Shown in pieces: positions 9,531-19,680 of a DNA stretch of 64,000 nt (position 1 is its first letter; every line of letters begins with the position of its first letter). The stretch spans positions 75,826,001-75,890,000 of the forward strand of contig CM034546.1 of assembly GCA_020055645.1 (NCBI GenBank), read 5' to 3'. The translations under genes were made by a program, and so were the position numbers. The notes under the pieces are model-generated. The model did not search any database. It had not been told where the DNA came from and saw only the letters and a program-made list of their open reading frames with translations. Source of the DNA: Tomocerus qinae. Its lineage: Eukaryota; Arthropoda; Collembola; Entomobryomorpha; Tomoceridae.

Positions 9531-11357
9531 TTAAATTAGTAATAAAATTAATAATTTGAATGTACCTGGGCTGCAGCTATGAAAAATATTTGAGTAGGAG
9601 TAAAGTTTTTCAAGTCCAGGCAACACTTCGAAATGTTTTCTGTAATACTCCCCATTGATTGCAAGTCCATTGTACTGTTTCTCCATATAAGTAATTCGGT
9701 CTGTATAATTGTTAAAAAAAGCTTGTACCTTCAGCATAAAATAGTACAAAAAGACGTATATAGTTAATAAGTATCACTTTTACACTGTAAAAAAATTAAT
9801 AAAATGTATTTACCATTTAAATAATGCTGAAAGGCATGGCTCAACTCGTACCCCATTATAGAACCTAGTCTTGCTGAATTAATAATTTTTGGGTATGAGG
9901 ATTGATAAAATGGCTTTTGGCAAACTCCTGCGTGAAACTTTACTTGATTTTCTATCGAAGGAATTCAGCATTTGCAATCCTTACATAATCATAGTCAGGC
10001 TTTAAAATAAGCCGAAGAATCCGCAAGTTTGAAAAGTAAGAGTTACTCTGAATCGGAACGTATTTGTAACGACGCTCAATCGCTTCTTTGTCCAGCTGTG
10101 AGGGAGGGTACCCACAAATGAGTGATAATTGTTTAAATTGAGCTAAAATTCTCTCTTTGTTGTCGTCATCAATCCAGTTTAGATTTCTGACAATATTTTC
10201 ATACACTTGTTTCCTCGAACATTTTGAGAGTATATATCGTCAGCTTTCTCCTGTCTGAATTTCTGGAGCACAAAAAGGCGACCTATAACATCTGGAAAAA
10301 CCTTGCTGTCTCCTTTGCACACTTGGAAGATAGTTTTTCTTCTGTCTCATAGTAATAACTAAGTAAAGCTTGACGACAAGAAACGTAGAAATCGTAAGCT
10401 TTTCTTTCTGCAGAATGTGATCCCAGATAGATGTATATTGTTGGGTCTGCCTTTAAGCCATCTGTTGCAATTGTAAATGTGATTTCGATGAGTATTAATT
10501 TATTCAATTTTCAATAAATTACTATGCTATATACCGTATTAATCGATTTAGTTCCCCATATCGCAATAATTCCCCAGTTGGGGAACTAAATGAATAAATT
10601 TAGGAAAATATGACTCTCCAAATGTTTAGTTCCCCATATCGAAATAGTTCCCCATCCTAAAATCCTAAATTTAAAGACAAGAATATTATTATGCAAATCA
10701 AATCAGTGAATCTGCACTTAGCCAGTGCATCTGTACCCAGTAAGTACATATGTGCCAACCAGTGTACAAAATACTATTTACCACTTATCATTGGTAAGTT
10801 GTTTTTAATGGTATATATAATATACTCATTCACTATATTTACAATTTAATTTTACATTTAAATAATACGAAAATTTGGCATTGAAATTTTTTAATTTGCC
10901 ATTCGAAATATAGTTCCCCATATCATAATAATTCCCCATGTGGGGAACTATAAGAATATTTTTGACCAAAAAATGGTCACCAAATGGGAGTTCCCCTGGG
11001 GAACTAAATCGATTAATACGGTAATCAAAATAGAAGCATTTTACCTAACATTTCTTGTATGGTTTTTGAATTGCCGAGATTCATTTGATCGAACATATCG
11101 TAGGATGTTATGAATTCTTTGGGTACAGGGTAATCCAAACTGGGTAATCCATCCACCACAGGAGTACTAAAAGATTAATGATAATTTCATCACATTTAAA
11201 AACGATAAAGATGAAAGTAAATACTGATGCAATAATAATATTTTACCCCGTAAAAGTTAGTGCAGTTAGTTAGTTAGTGCATAGCTTTCATTCATAAAGG
11301 ATTTTAATTCTGAAGCTGCTTCTTTACAACTGTCCTTTCTTTGTACACTTTTCCACT
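9531..11357 (-). pseudogene. M13 (neprilysin-type) metallopeptidase pseudogene
   Basis: Minus-strand blocks follow M13 order. They are an N-terminal Cys-rich start (SVQRKDSCKEAA, about 11,350-11,265), YSCGGWI (about 11,160), YPVPKEFITSYDMFDQMN, FYVSCRQALL, FPDVIGRLFVL, VYENIVRNLNWIDDD with LICGYP, then VKFHAGVCQKPFY and GYELSHAFQHYLNG, and a last exon with QYNGLAINGEYY. At least four frame changes are needed (near 11,130, 10,300, 10,215 and 9957). The zinc motif HExxH of the family reads YELSH (about 9830-9855), so the first zinc ligand is lost, and the GENxAD block is absent. A 488-bp MITE sits between exons. Family members are ectoenzymes that cleave peptides; this copy cannot be active. 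Confidence 0.82.
10534..11021. mobile_element. pogo-type MITE, 488 bp, TA TSD
   Basis: The terminal inverted repeat is about 25 bp and perfect. It reads CCGTATTAATCGATTTAG then TTCCCCA at the left, and the reverse complement at the right. A TA lies on each side (10,532-10,533 and 11,022-11,023), the usual Tc1/mariner/pogo target duplication. Subterminal copies of TTCCCCATATCG recur on both strands inside. A related element carrying transposase remains lies at 55,265-56,109. This copy sits in an intron of the M13 pseudogene. Confidence 0.8.
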
Positions 11358-11626
11358 GAAACAAAATTGATTGGCAAAATAAAAGAAAACCCACACTTTT
11401 GTTATTATTAACAGAAAGGTACCAACATTTAAGGACTTTTTAATGGTCATTATTATAGTGCCATCCATTTTTTGTCATAAACGTCTGGTCTTTAAAATTA
11501 CATTAGTCAGTTTGCATAAATGGGCCTTTGCCCATTCATAGTATAAATCTTTGGGCTTTGCCAATTCAGCACTTTTAACATCACTTGCACTTGTGATAAT
11601 TATTTGTACTGTTAGTTAATTACCCT

Positions 11627-12110
11627 TCGTGCTTTCTGTACTAGAAATGTGGAAATCACTTTTTGTGCTTTCTGGGCTGGAATTACGGGAATCACTTTTT
11701 GTACTTTCTGTACTGGAAATGCTGGAATCGCCTTTTGTGCTTTCTGTACTGGAAATGCTGGAATCGCATTTTGTGCTTTCTGTACTGGAAATGCTGGAAT
11801 CGAATTTTGTGCTTTCTGTGCTGGAAATGCTTGAATCGGGTTTTGTGCTTTCTGTACTGGAAATGCTGGAATCGCCTTTTGGGCTTTCTGTACTGGAAAT
11901 ACTGGGATCATTTTTTGTGCTTTCTGTGTTGGGAATGCTGGAATCATTTTTTGTGCTTTCTGTACTGGAAATGCTGGAATCGCCTTTTGTTCTTTTTGTA
12001 CTGGAAATGCAGGAATCATTGTTTATGCTTTCGTTACTGGAAATGCGGGAATCATTGTTTATGCTTTCGTGGAAATGCGGGAATCACTATTTGTGCTTTT
12101 GTGTACTGAA
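11627..12110 (-). repeat. 36-bp minisatellite, about 13 copies
   Basis: The plus-strand unit is CTTTCTGTACTGGAAATG followed by CTGGAATCGCATTTTGTG. Because 36 is a multiple of three, frames stay open on both strands, including a minus-strand reading with the 12-residue repeat IPAFPVQKAQKA. That minus reading is on the strand of the flanking M13 relic. The lysine/proline pattern is protein-like, but I see no signal peptide or splice context. I therefore list it as satellite DNA, with a repeat protein as an open alternative. Confidence 0.8.
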
Positions 12111-12114
12111 ATGA

Positions 12115-13325
12115 TTATTGTTATTTTCAGTCAAATGAGTGCAGTTACCGTTGTAGATTTAATTGTCTAAAAATGTAAGTAATGTTATTTTATAATTTTA
12201 ATTTGCCCTATATTTAATAATATGATACATCTTCTAATATAGAGAGAGAATCTTTTGGGTAATGTAAATAAAAATGTTAATGAAACTTACGACCAGGACG
12301 ACCACTTTCATTGCTTGTGCACATTCTCGCAGTGTTAATTTAAAGATTAACATTGGTATTACTTCTTGTAAAAGGTTCTTTGGATTTAGACTTAAATAAA
12401 TAATTAGACATTTTGCTGGGTCATAAGTTACACGATTTTGTTCTTCCACTTGTTACAGTCAACAGGTGCTACTTCGGTTTCTATTAGGCAACTTTGGCAC
12501 CTTAGTGAAATGAGATATAAGATTCTCTGAAAATTAAGGGGATAAATGCTCAAAAATCGTAATTTTGCCCGAATCCAACTGAATGTCGAAATCATCGAAT
12601 GATAATCGACAAAAAATTGAACTTGACATTTGTAGAGAGTTAATTTTGACAGGTTAAGCAATTGAGAAAGAAATATGTCACAGTTATGACTTTTCTCCAG
12701 ACCAGCGTGCAGAGTACTGAACCGGAGGCGGACACCTGATGGGGCGGGTGGGGCGCCCCACACTAAGATGGGACCTTTTAGTCTTGCCGAGTAAAAGAAG
12801 CTCTATGGAACTCATATACGTTGGACGAAATCAAACAAATGCTGAATATCATCCTGACCAACCACAATGCCGTTTCTTAAAGGAATGGGATTGCAGGTGA
12901 GACAGCTGAAAACGGAGCTTGTTTATTTACTTTTGAAATAGTAAATGTAACTTATTTTGCCTGTTTTGAAACAATTTTAAGGTTTTTTTCTCTTGACACT
13001 AAAACGCTAAATACCTATTGTTTAGAAGTAAATGCATAAACTAGAATACATTGCAAAGAACAATAATAAGTTATCAGCACAACAAAAACAACAAATATTT
13101 TCTAAATTATTTATTAGGTTCAAGTTTTTTGATAATACAATTATGGATTATACAAAAGGATTCACTTTGGTGAAACTACTTTTTCCCACTACTTTTGCGA
13201 CCTATACAAAATTTCAAAAATTTGCATGTTGTACCACTTAAATAAATAATTGAGATCAGTAACTAATAGTAAGAGTGGTTAATATACCATTAAATTTGAA
13301 TTAAAAAATATCGGAAAGTATTCAC
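12115..13325. other. Intergenic, no supported gene
   Basis: Two minus-strand ORFs here (12,234-12,449 and 12,428-12,763) show no domain. The second begins in a locally GC-rich patch (about 12,720-12,760, GGGGCGGGTGGGGCGCCCC) that looks like part of a dispersed repeat. The rest is plain AT-rich sequence. Confidence 0.45.
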
Positions 13326-13937
13326 CTTTTTTCTTCTTTGCAGCGCCTTTCTTTTTGGCTTTCTTGTCATTTTTGACGCTCTTTTCTATTTCAAAATTAA
13401 AATCGTTTTATAAAAATTGCTTTAACGTGTCTGAGTAAAAATTTTAATTAAAAAAGAACGCAATGTCTTACTCTTTTTGTTTTTTACATCTTCCTTCGAA
13501 GTCGCGGCTGAGGTCTCTAAAATATTTTAAACATTTGAAATTTTAATCTAAATTAATGACTATATATACTTGATATAAAAATACATTTATATGCACTTAC
13601 TGTCCTTCACTTTACAGGCTCGTGTCTTGTCATCGGCATTTTTACGTTTTTTGTCTAAAAATATTTTTGAACGATTAAATCATAGCAACCTAGATTTTTC
13701 TATCACGCAATTAGTTTTAATATAATGCTATTGAAATGTAATAGATTGTTTCATAAAATTAATTCATTAATTAAATTAAATTGTTTCATAAAAGATAAAG
13801 TAAAACGAAAAATTATTACTTACTATTCACGTCTTCATCCGAGTCAGAGTAATCGTAATAACCTCCAGCGTTGTCTTTCCTGTCGTTACCACGATCACTA
13901 CCTCCTCCTCCACCAGCACTCCCTTTTAAACTGGCCA
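13326..13937 (-). CDS. Lysine-rich spliced gene, partial, four small exons
   Basis: Four minus-strand exons join perfectly in phase 1: 13,937-13,824, 13,654-13,601, 13,516-13,472 and 13,385-13,326. Donors are GTAAGT, GTAAGT, GTAAGA and GTGAAT; all acceptors end in AG. The peptide reads ASLKGSAGGGGGSDRGND, then an acidic YYDYSDSDEDVN, then basic runs such as KKRKNADDKTR and KKAKKKGAAKKKKG. No domain is recognised. The polyglycine, acidic and lysine-rich make-up suggests a disordered nuclear or nucleic-acid-binding tail, but this is inference. The 5' exons (above 13,937) and the end of the gene (below 13,326) were not found. The same phase at every junction means exons could be skipped or added without frame loss. 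Confidence 0.6.
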
Positions 13938-14084
13938 CTAAAAATAAAAAAAATTATTCAATATAATAAAGTGCGAACAAAACAAATAATTTGAAAGGTA
14001 TCTATATAAAAATTATGTAAAATAGGTTACTGGTTTGTGATGTATGATAATAATGTTCGTCAGTCGTCCCTCACAATAACAAGC

Positions 14085-14410
14085 CAAAGCAGCTTTAAAT
14101 AGACCGCCGAACATTCCGTTCTCCCAGTTGACTATTCACGCTTCGCCCCATTAGCAAGACACAGAGTAAGACAACAGTACCGTATTTAGAAGTCTATTTC
14201 GGAGGGGGCGATGATATGATAGGACATTTATATTAGGTATGTTTGCGCGAAGCGCGAAAAATTTTGGCTTATTTTGTCTAAAATGAGTAAAAAACCTAAA
14301 AATCACATGAAATTTTTAGGTGTTTTGAGAAAAAATTTCCCTTTTTCTTGGATTTCGGGGGGGGGGGACATTTGCCCTCAATACCTCCCCTCAATATAGT
14401 CTTGTAGACA
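14085..14410. repeat. Dispersed repeat block with poly-G core
   Basis: The first part, AGTTGACTATTCACGC ... CCCCATTAGCAAGACACAGAG (14,127-14,167), matches the arms of the palindromic element at 44,683-44,892. The second part has a GCGCGAAGCGCG palindrome, a run of about 12 G and closing CCCTC motifs. It resembles blocks at 35,632-35,700, 38,283-38,430 and 52,230-52,430. Confidence 0.55.
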
Positions 14411-14999
14411 GGGTTGGCATTTATTAAGTAGCGGCAGCTGCTTTATTGGAATGCCCAATCTGTCTGTCCGTCCGTAAGCACAACTTTCGAACAGAATGTG
14501 ATAATCCGTTCAAACCTTTATTCCGCATTCTAGGGGTCAAAAGACAGATCAAGTTCGTGAAAGGGAATAATCGGCCACACCCCCTTAGCAAGGGTGGGGT
14601 TCGAAAATTAAAAATTGACGTAACTTCCATTCTGTGCGTCGTAAAAAGTCGTGTAATACCTCGTTCGACATCAAAATGATTTAAAGAACAATATTAAGAA
14701 GGTTACAGTTATCCCCTAACAGGGGGAAGGGGTAAAAACATAAAAATTGACGTAACTTCCTTTATATTCGTCCTAAAAAATCGTTTAATACCTCGTTCGA
14801 TATCAGAATGATTTAAGGAACACTATTAAGTAGGTTACAGTCATCCCTTAACAAGGGAAGGGAGTAAAATCATAAAAACCTACAGCAAAGCCGTAACAGA
14901 AGCTCGAGTAAAGGGGACCATGTGCAAATTTTTGGTAGAATAAAAGTACAAAAGATTTTATTTACTTACTTTATTACATACTTACTTTATTATTAAATT
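14411..14999. repeat. Dispersed repeat, tandem 130-bp-like units
   Basis: The phrase AAAATTGACGTAACTTCC, followed by TCGT...AAAA, TCG and TAATACCTCGTTCGA, appears at about 14,610 and 14,750, with an AAATTGACGTAACTTTCG copy at about 16,065. Accompanying phrases are AGGTTACAGT and CCCTAACAGGGGGAAGG. ORFs here are repeat artefacts. No gene is seen. Confidence 0.55.
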
Positions 15000-15540
15000 C
15001 AAAACAGATTAATGTTGACTATCAAAATCAATAGAAAATCAAAATAGATTGATATTGGCTATTAAAATCAACAGAAAATCAAAATAGATTAATGCTGACT
15101 ATTAAAATCAACAGAAAATCATTATAGGTTAATGTTAAATATCAAAATCTACAGAAAATCAAAATTGAATAATACTAACTATCAAAATCTACATGAAATC
15201 AGAATAGATTAATGCTGACTATCAAAACCAACAGAAAATCAAAACAGATTAATGTTGACTACAGAAATTCAAAGTTGATTAATATTGACTTTTAAGGACT
15301 TATTTAGGGGGTGCTAGGGGTGCTGAAACACCCCTTAATTTCCCAAAAACGTACTAGATATTTTCTTAAAATTAATAAAAATTATTTTTATGCATAGAAA
15401 ATGATTGTCACATGTTCAAGCACCCCCTTAATTTGAGTTCTGGACTTCTGGATACCCCTTGTTGACTGTCATAATCAACAGAAAATCAAATTTGATTAAT
15501 AATGACTATGAGATTAAAATCGGTTAACAGTAACTATTAA
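15000..15540 (+). repeat. About 40-bp tandem repeat with an inserted dispersed element
   Basis: Diverged units of AATCAAAATAGATTAATG, then CTGACTATTAAAATCAACAGAA, run from about 15,000 to 15,290 and resume at about 15,465-15,540. The interruption (15,296-15,465) is a copy of a separate dispersed repeat, so that element inserted into the array. Confidence 0.75.
15296..15465 (+). repeat. Dispersed repeat family A, copy 1
   Basis: The sequence holds TTAGGGGGTGCT, GCTGAAACACCCCTTAATTT, ATGTTCAAGCACCCCCT and GGATACCCCTTG. A second copy with the same order of phrases lies at 37,371-37,497. It is a short interspersed or MITE-like element with GGGGGTG and CACCCCC inverted motifs. Confidence 0.7.
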
Positions 15541-15825
15541 AATTAAAAGGAAATCGAAAAATGAAAATTTTTCCGGTTTTATTTGCTTTATTATAAAATT
15601 TTAAATTTGGTAGAAGTAAAATATATTATACTATCGTGCTAACAATTTATAGGAAACGCAATTGAACTTTTTTAATGCTATGAAAATGAAGACAGAGTGA
15701 GCGCGCGGTTTCTCAGTAACCAATGGACCGATTTCTACGAAAATCAATAGTGGTCGTCAGTAGTCTGTAGGTATTGTTTTGGGAAGTTTGGTCAACTTCC
15801 GTAATTGTGTTCGAAACCAAGCACG

Positions 15826-15985
15826 TATCCAGAGGGGGGCCGGGGGGCCCGGGCCCTCCCTAAATCTTCAGAAAAAGGCGATTTATTTGTCAAAAAAGGT
15901 TAAAAATCCAAAAAATTTCCCTCATTTTACCAATATATTTTGGTGAGCCCCCCTTGGTCAAAATCCTGGATACGTGCTTGTTCGA
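15826..15985. repeat. Palindromic CACGTATCCAG element, copy 1
   Basis: The ends are GCACGTATCCAGAGGGGG and, inverted, CCCCCTTGG ... TCCTGGATACGTGC. The poly-G/poly-C cores make a long stem. A related copy lies at 62,723-62,900. This kind of GTATCCAG-GGGG repeat looks like a high-copy MITE. Confidence 0.7.
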
Positions 15986-16189
15986 AAGTTATCGTGGGGA
16001 CGGACGGACGGACGTACGGTCAGACTGTGCGGTTCTATACGCTGCCTTATTCAGGCGAGCTAAAATTGACGTAACTTTCGTCATATTCGTCCTAAAAAAT
16101 CATTTAATGCCTCGTTCGATATCAGAATGGTTTAAGGAACACTATTAAACTAACAATTCAAGGTTATAATAAACCGTTGCAAAACGGGG

Positions 16190-16620
16190 TATAACAGCAG
16201 AGGAGTTTCGCGTTCCAAAGTATCACCAATTGAAATTTATTTGAGCAGTTTAGGTATAACCGTTCCAAAGTTATCACCAATTGAAATTTTCAACCCTTTC
16301 CCCCAGTCAGGGGATGTGACCGATCCTGCTCATATACAAACTCAGACCTACATTTTACCTCAATATTGTGCTCTGAAAATTTGAGCAGTTTAGGTATAAC
16401 CGTTCCAAAGTTATCGCCAATTGAAATTTTCAACCCTTTCCCCCAGTCAGGGGATGTGACCGATCCTGCTCATATACGAACTCAGACCTACATTTTACCC
16501 CAAGACTGTTTCCTGAAAATTTGAGCATTGTAGGTGTAACCGTTCTAAAGTTATCACGTATAGGGACGGACGGACGGACGGACAGACAGACAGACAGACA
16601 GAAAGTGTAAACGCATACAT
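16190..16620 (+). repeat. About 125-bp tandem units ending in GGAC/GACA microsatellite
   Basis: Units carrying AACCGTTCCAAAGTTATC, CCCCCAGTCAGGGGATGTGA and CGATCCTGCTCATATAC repeat at about 16,260 and 16,400. Partial units lie on both sides (16,215 and 16,540). The array ends in (GGAC)n then (AGAC)n at about 16,563-16,602. The minus ORF 16,430-16,705 runs through this repeat and is rejected as a gene. Confidence 0.75.
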
Positions 16621-16822
16621 CGGAGTAAACTCCTCTGAATAATAATATAATCTGTAGCCATAAAGAGTCGACAATTGATACTATAATCAGTTTCGTACAG
16701 TACATATCGCAAACCGCCCCTGGGTTAATGTTACCTCTGTTATCGAAAATTATTACATTTGGTTGCAGTTAAAGAACTTGGAATTCGATATACTGGGTAC
16801 ATCGAATTGTACATGTACATCT
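16621..16822. other. No feature seen
   Basis: Short unique-looking AT-rich stretch between the microsatellite and the foldback element. Confidence 0.4.
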
Positions 16823-17337
16823 TTTTGCAAATCTAACCGACTCTAAGACTATGCAAATCGGTTAAGAAAAACCGGGTAAAAATTTTTTGAAAATAAAAAG
16901 TTGAAACTTTTCAGAAATTCTGCCCGTTCCAAATGTCCGAATTTCCCCAGGTCCCAAAAAATATTATTTTGGAAAATTGTGTCCAGAATCATTATCAGAA
17001 TCGCATTGGTGATTATTCCACCAATTTTCATCAAAATCGGAGGTGTTCAATTTTTCAACCCTTTTGTAGATTCTCCAATTTTGACAAAATCTCGACAAAG
17101 TTGAAAATTCGACCACCTCCAATTTTGATAAAAAATTAGGGGAAAAATCACTAATACGATTTTAATAATGATTCTATAGAAACAATCTATATTTTTTGGG
17201 ACCTGGAGAAAATCGGTGAGTTAGAAAGCGGGCACAATTTCTGAAAATTTTCAATTTTATATTTTCAAAAAACATTTTTACCTGGTTATTTTTAACCGAC
17301 TTACATGGTGTTAGAGTCGCGGTTAGATTCGCAAAAT
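16823..17337. mobile_element. Foldback element, about 515 bp, arms near 230 bp
   Basis: The left arm begins TTTTGCAAATCTAACCGACT and the right arm ends in its inverse (GCGGTTAGATTCGCAAAAT). Pairing continues inward through GAAATTCTG/CAGAAATT and CCAGGTCCCAAAAAATAT. No target duplication was identified. ORFs 16,849-17,139 lie inside the arms and are not genes. Confidence 0.7.
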
Positions 17338-17429
17338 GATTCTCTATACGATGGTACTAGACCATTTTGACACCTAGTCTGTGTTGGGATGTGATGGGGT
17401 GAATTATGTATACCTATAACTGATGACCC

Positions 17430-17505
17430 TGTACTAGGTCGTACGTAGGAATTTATCGTACGTACGTTTTCGTACGTACGTATTTAGCGTACGTTTTCAC
17501 TTTCA
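17430..17505. repeat. CGTACG palindrome cluster
   Basis: CGTACGTA and its variants recur about five times within 75 bp (for example CGTACGTACGTTTTCGTACG). The function is unknown. It could be a fold-prone repeat or a binding-site cluster. Confidence 0.6.
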
Positions 17506-17692
17506 TGAGGTAAAGAGAGAATTATGAACATGTCACCAATACCTTTTCTATGTCTGATTCCAAAGCAATTACCTTTCTACTGTATATTTGACCTCATGAA
17601 TTTTTATGACTTTGATATGTCTTCCTATTACTTACATGCCTCATGCACATAATATTGTTTTCTAATTTGATAATAGAGGTTATGAAACTTAC

Positions 17693-18050
17693 CAATTAAT
17701 TTCTTCCACAATGCATTACTGGATTGAAATATTGCGACCATTTCGTCAGTGGCTGCACTATCCATAATATGGAAAATGACGCCGTATATAGCAAAGATTA
17801 TCCACAAAGCATGAAATAATTTCTGTGACGGTGAGACTACCGGAGAATTGTATACAAAATAAAACGAAATGACGAGGAATATCAGTTGAAAGAAGATATA
17901 GGCGAAAGAAAAATTGTACAACCGGATTCTCTTTTTTGAGGTAATTTTTAGTATCTCTCCGTTTTTGGTACATTTGAAAGGAGTGAACGGGCTGAGTGTG
18001 CAAAAGCGATTCATGAGATAAAGAAGGTTTGCAGTATTCTTTAAAATCAT
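17693..18050 (-). CDS. Gustatory-receptor-like protein, first exon only
   Basis: The exon starts MILKNTANLLYLMNRFC and ends in a strong donor (G|GTAAGT at 17,692). It encodes 119 residues with two predicted membrane segments, about residues 48-68 (YIFFQLIFLVISFYFVYN) and 82-96 (ALWIIFAIYGVIF). A short N-terminal PFTPFKC region followed by a first helix recalls insect and springtail GR proteins, seven-pass ligand-gated channels of taste neurons. No further exon was found in the 14-17.6 kb repeat region, so the gene may be truncated or its other exons may be too short for me to recognise. The GR assignment is tentative. Confidence 0.5.
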
Positions 18051-19479
18051 GTTTCTTATTGAAAGTAAAAAATCTATTTGGCAAGGTGAATGGCAGAGTT
18101 AATAATTACTACACAATTTCTTTTTTTTTTAAATCAATATTGTAAATGTGAATCCTAAAAGAGAAATTCTGGGTTACGACACAATGACAAGAAGATTAAA
18201 AAAGTTCTAAAATGGAATTTCCAGTATTATGGTAAGAATTAGGGTCAAAATATGTATTGAAACGACGCTGGCTATTATAGACTCTTACTATGGCTAGACT
18301 TACAAACTCTGGGGATAAACTTTTTATTTAACTGCTGGTTACAGTAGCCAAACTCTGACTATAGACTTTAATCCTACTACAATTTAAATTATGGAGTTGA
18401 AATCATTTTAAATACAGTTGTTTACGTGAGAAAGCTACTGCTGTCTGCAACGTGATCTGATATTTAATATTTATACAGGGCGGCTTAAGTTATTTACAAA
18501 TACTTTATAATAGTAAGTCCAAAAATCTTAAATGTTCATAGATAATGATAGCAGTGCGCAAAACTATAATATAAAATATAGCTTATACTGATAAATGTAG
18601 GAACTTTGGCTGCCATTCCAAAGAATAATTTACTAGTAAATTAGTTAAAGGAGTCACCTCAAAAAACGCAAGCCACTGAACTCTCGTATTATGGGTGGTA
18701 GTTATTGTCTCTACCAAAACGTTCCAAGTTAAAATCAGAAGCATGATTCTTGGATGAGCCATTTATGATTCAAACGACGCGACGATGAGGTTTGTTTGTT
18801 TTTCCATACATGAGGGTTAATAATGAAAAGGTTTCTAGGATGGGCTTTTCTTATCCATTAGGGCAGACACCCGATTTACTACTATGTTTAGTTAGACTAA
18901 AGTATTTAAAACATCGTGGCTTCTTGTAGCAAATATTTAGGGCATAAATTTAATGCTCAAGTATTATAAAAGTTGTATTGGTAGACCTCCTTCCTTTTTC
19001 AATATGAACCTATACTTATTATAAACAAAGTATAAATTTAGTATACCCACCCAAATGTGATCAAAAATACTCTAATATATCATCATGGATAATTAATTCA
19101 TTGTCTTGATATATATAGGACCCATTGTTGGTATTGTCCAGTCAATTTACCCTGCAAGAAATAAAAATACGATTGGTCTAGAAAATTGTGAGAAATGGAT
19201 GTGAGTATCACACGTTACGAAGTGGATTACATAGAATTGTCGATTTAAGTTACATATAGCATAGTTATGTATAATATAGTTATCTTATTGTTTGCGAATT
19301 GCTATGCATTTATCACGGTTCTATTTTTAAGCCACTAAGCATCAGCATAGGAATTGGAATATAGGCAGGTATATGTAGTGAAGAAAATTGTAAATACATT
19401 TTAAATTTTTAAACTGTTTTAAAGAATGTCACGGATACAATAAATAATTCCAAAGCATATTTAGCTTAAAAAGGGCGCT

Positions 19480-19680
19480 ATGATTTGGAACCTATTAGTG
19501 ATTGTGTTATTTTCCGTCATTAGTTTTGGCTATTACAATAATATTCTAAATGATAATGGAAGATCGCTTAAAATCAATTGCAACTTTAAAATCTGTACGA
19601 TTTTCAAGGAAATTTGTTCTTGTAATTGTAAGTTGTTTTCATCGCACCTACCATTAAATATATACGCCCACATGTTTTAA
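19480..19680 (+). CDS. Possible small Cys-containing secreted peptide exon
   Basis: The ORF starts MIWNLLVIVLFSVISFG, which looks like a signal peptide, followed by a Cys-rich part (CNFKICTIFKEICSCNCK). A GTAAGT lies at 19,628. Splicing there to the TTTCAG at 19,752-19,757 would create a stop at the junction and give a peptide of about 49 residues ending CSCN. No family is recognised. It could be chance in AT-rich DNA. Confidence 0.22.
   Translation: MIWNLLVIVLFSVISFGYYNNILNDNGRSLKINCNFKICTIFKEICSCNCKLFSSHLPLNIYAHMF

Noticed and set aside
11629..12114. Three plus-strand ORFs up to 161 codons
   Set aside because: By-product of a 36-bp tandem unit; the amino-acid patterns (VLSVLEMLES) simply restate the repeat.
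12428..12763. 111-codon minus ORF
   Set aside because: It starts in a GC-rich repeat-like patch (GGGGCGCCCC), and no domain or splice continuity is visible.
16430..16705. 91-codon minus ORF with a membrane-like N-terminus
   Set aside because: Its C-terminal half is the GGAC/AGAC microsatellite and the 125-bp tandem unit; no splice or homology support.
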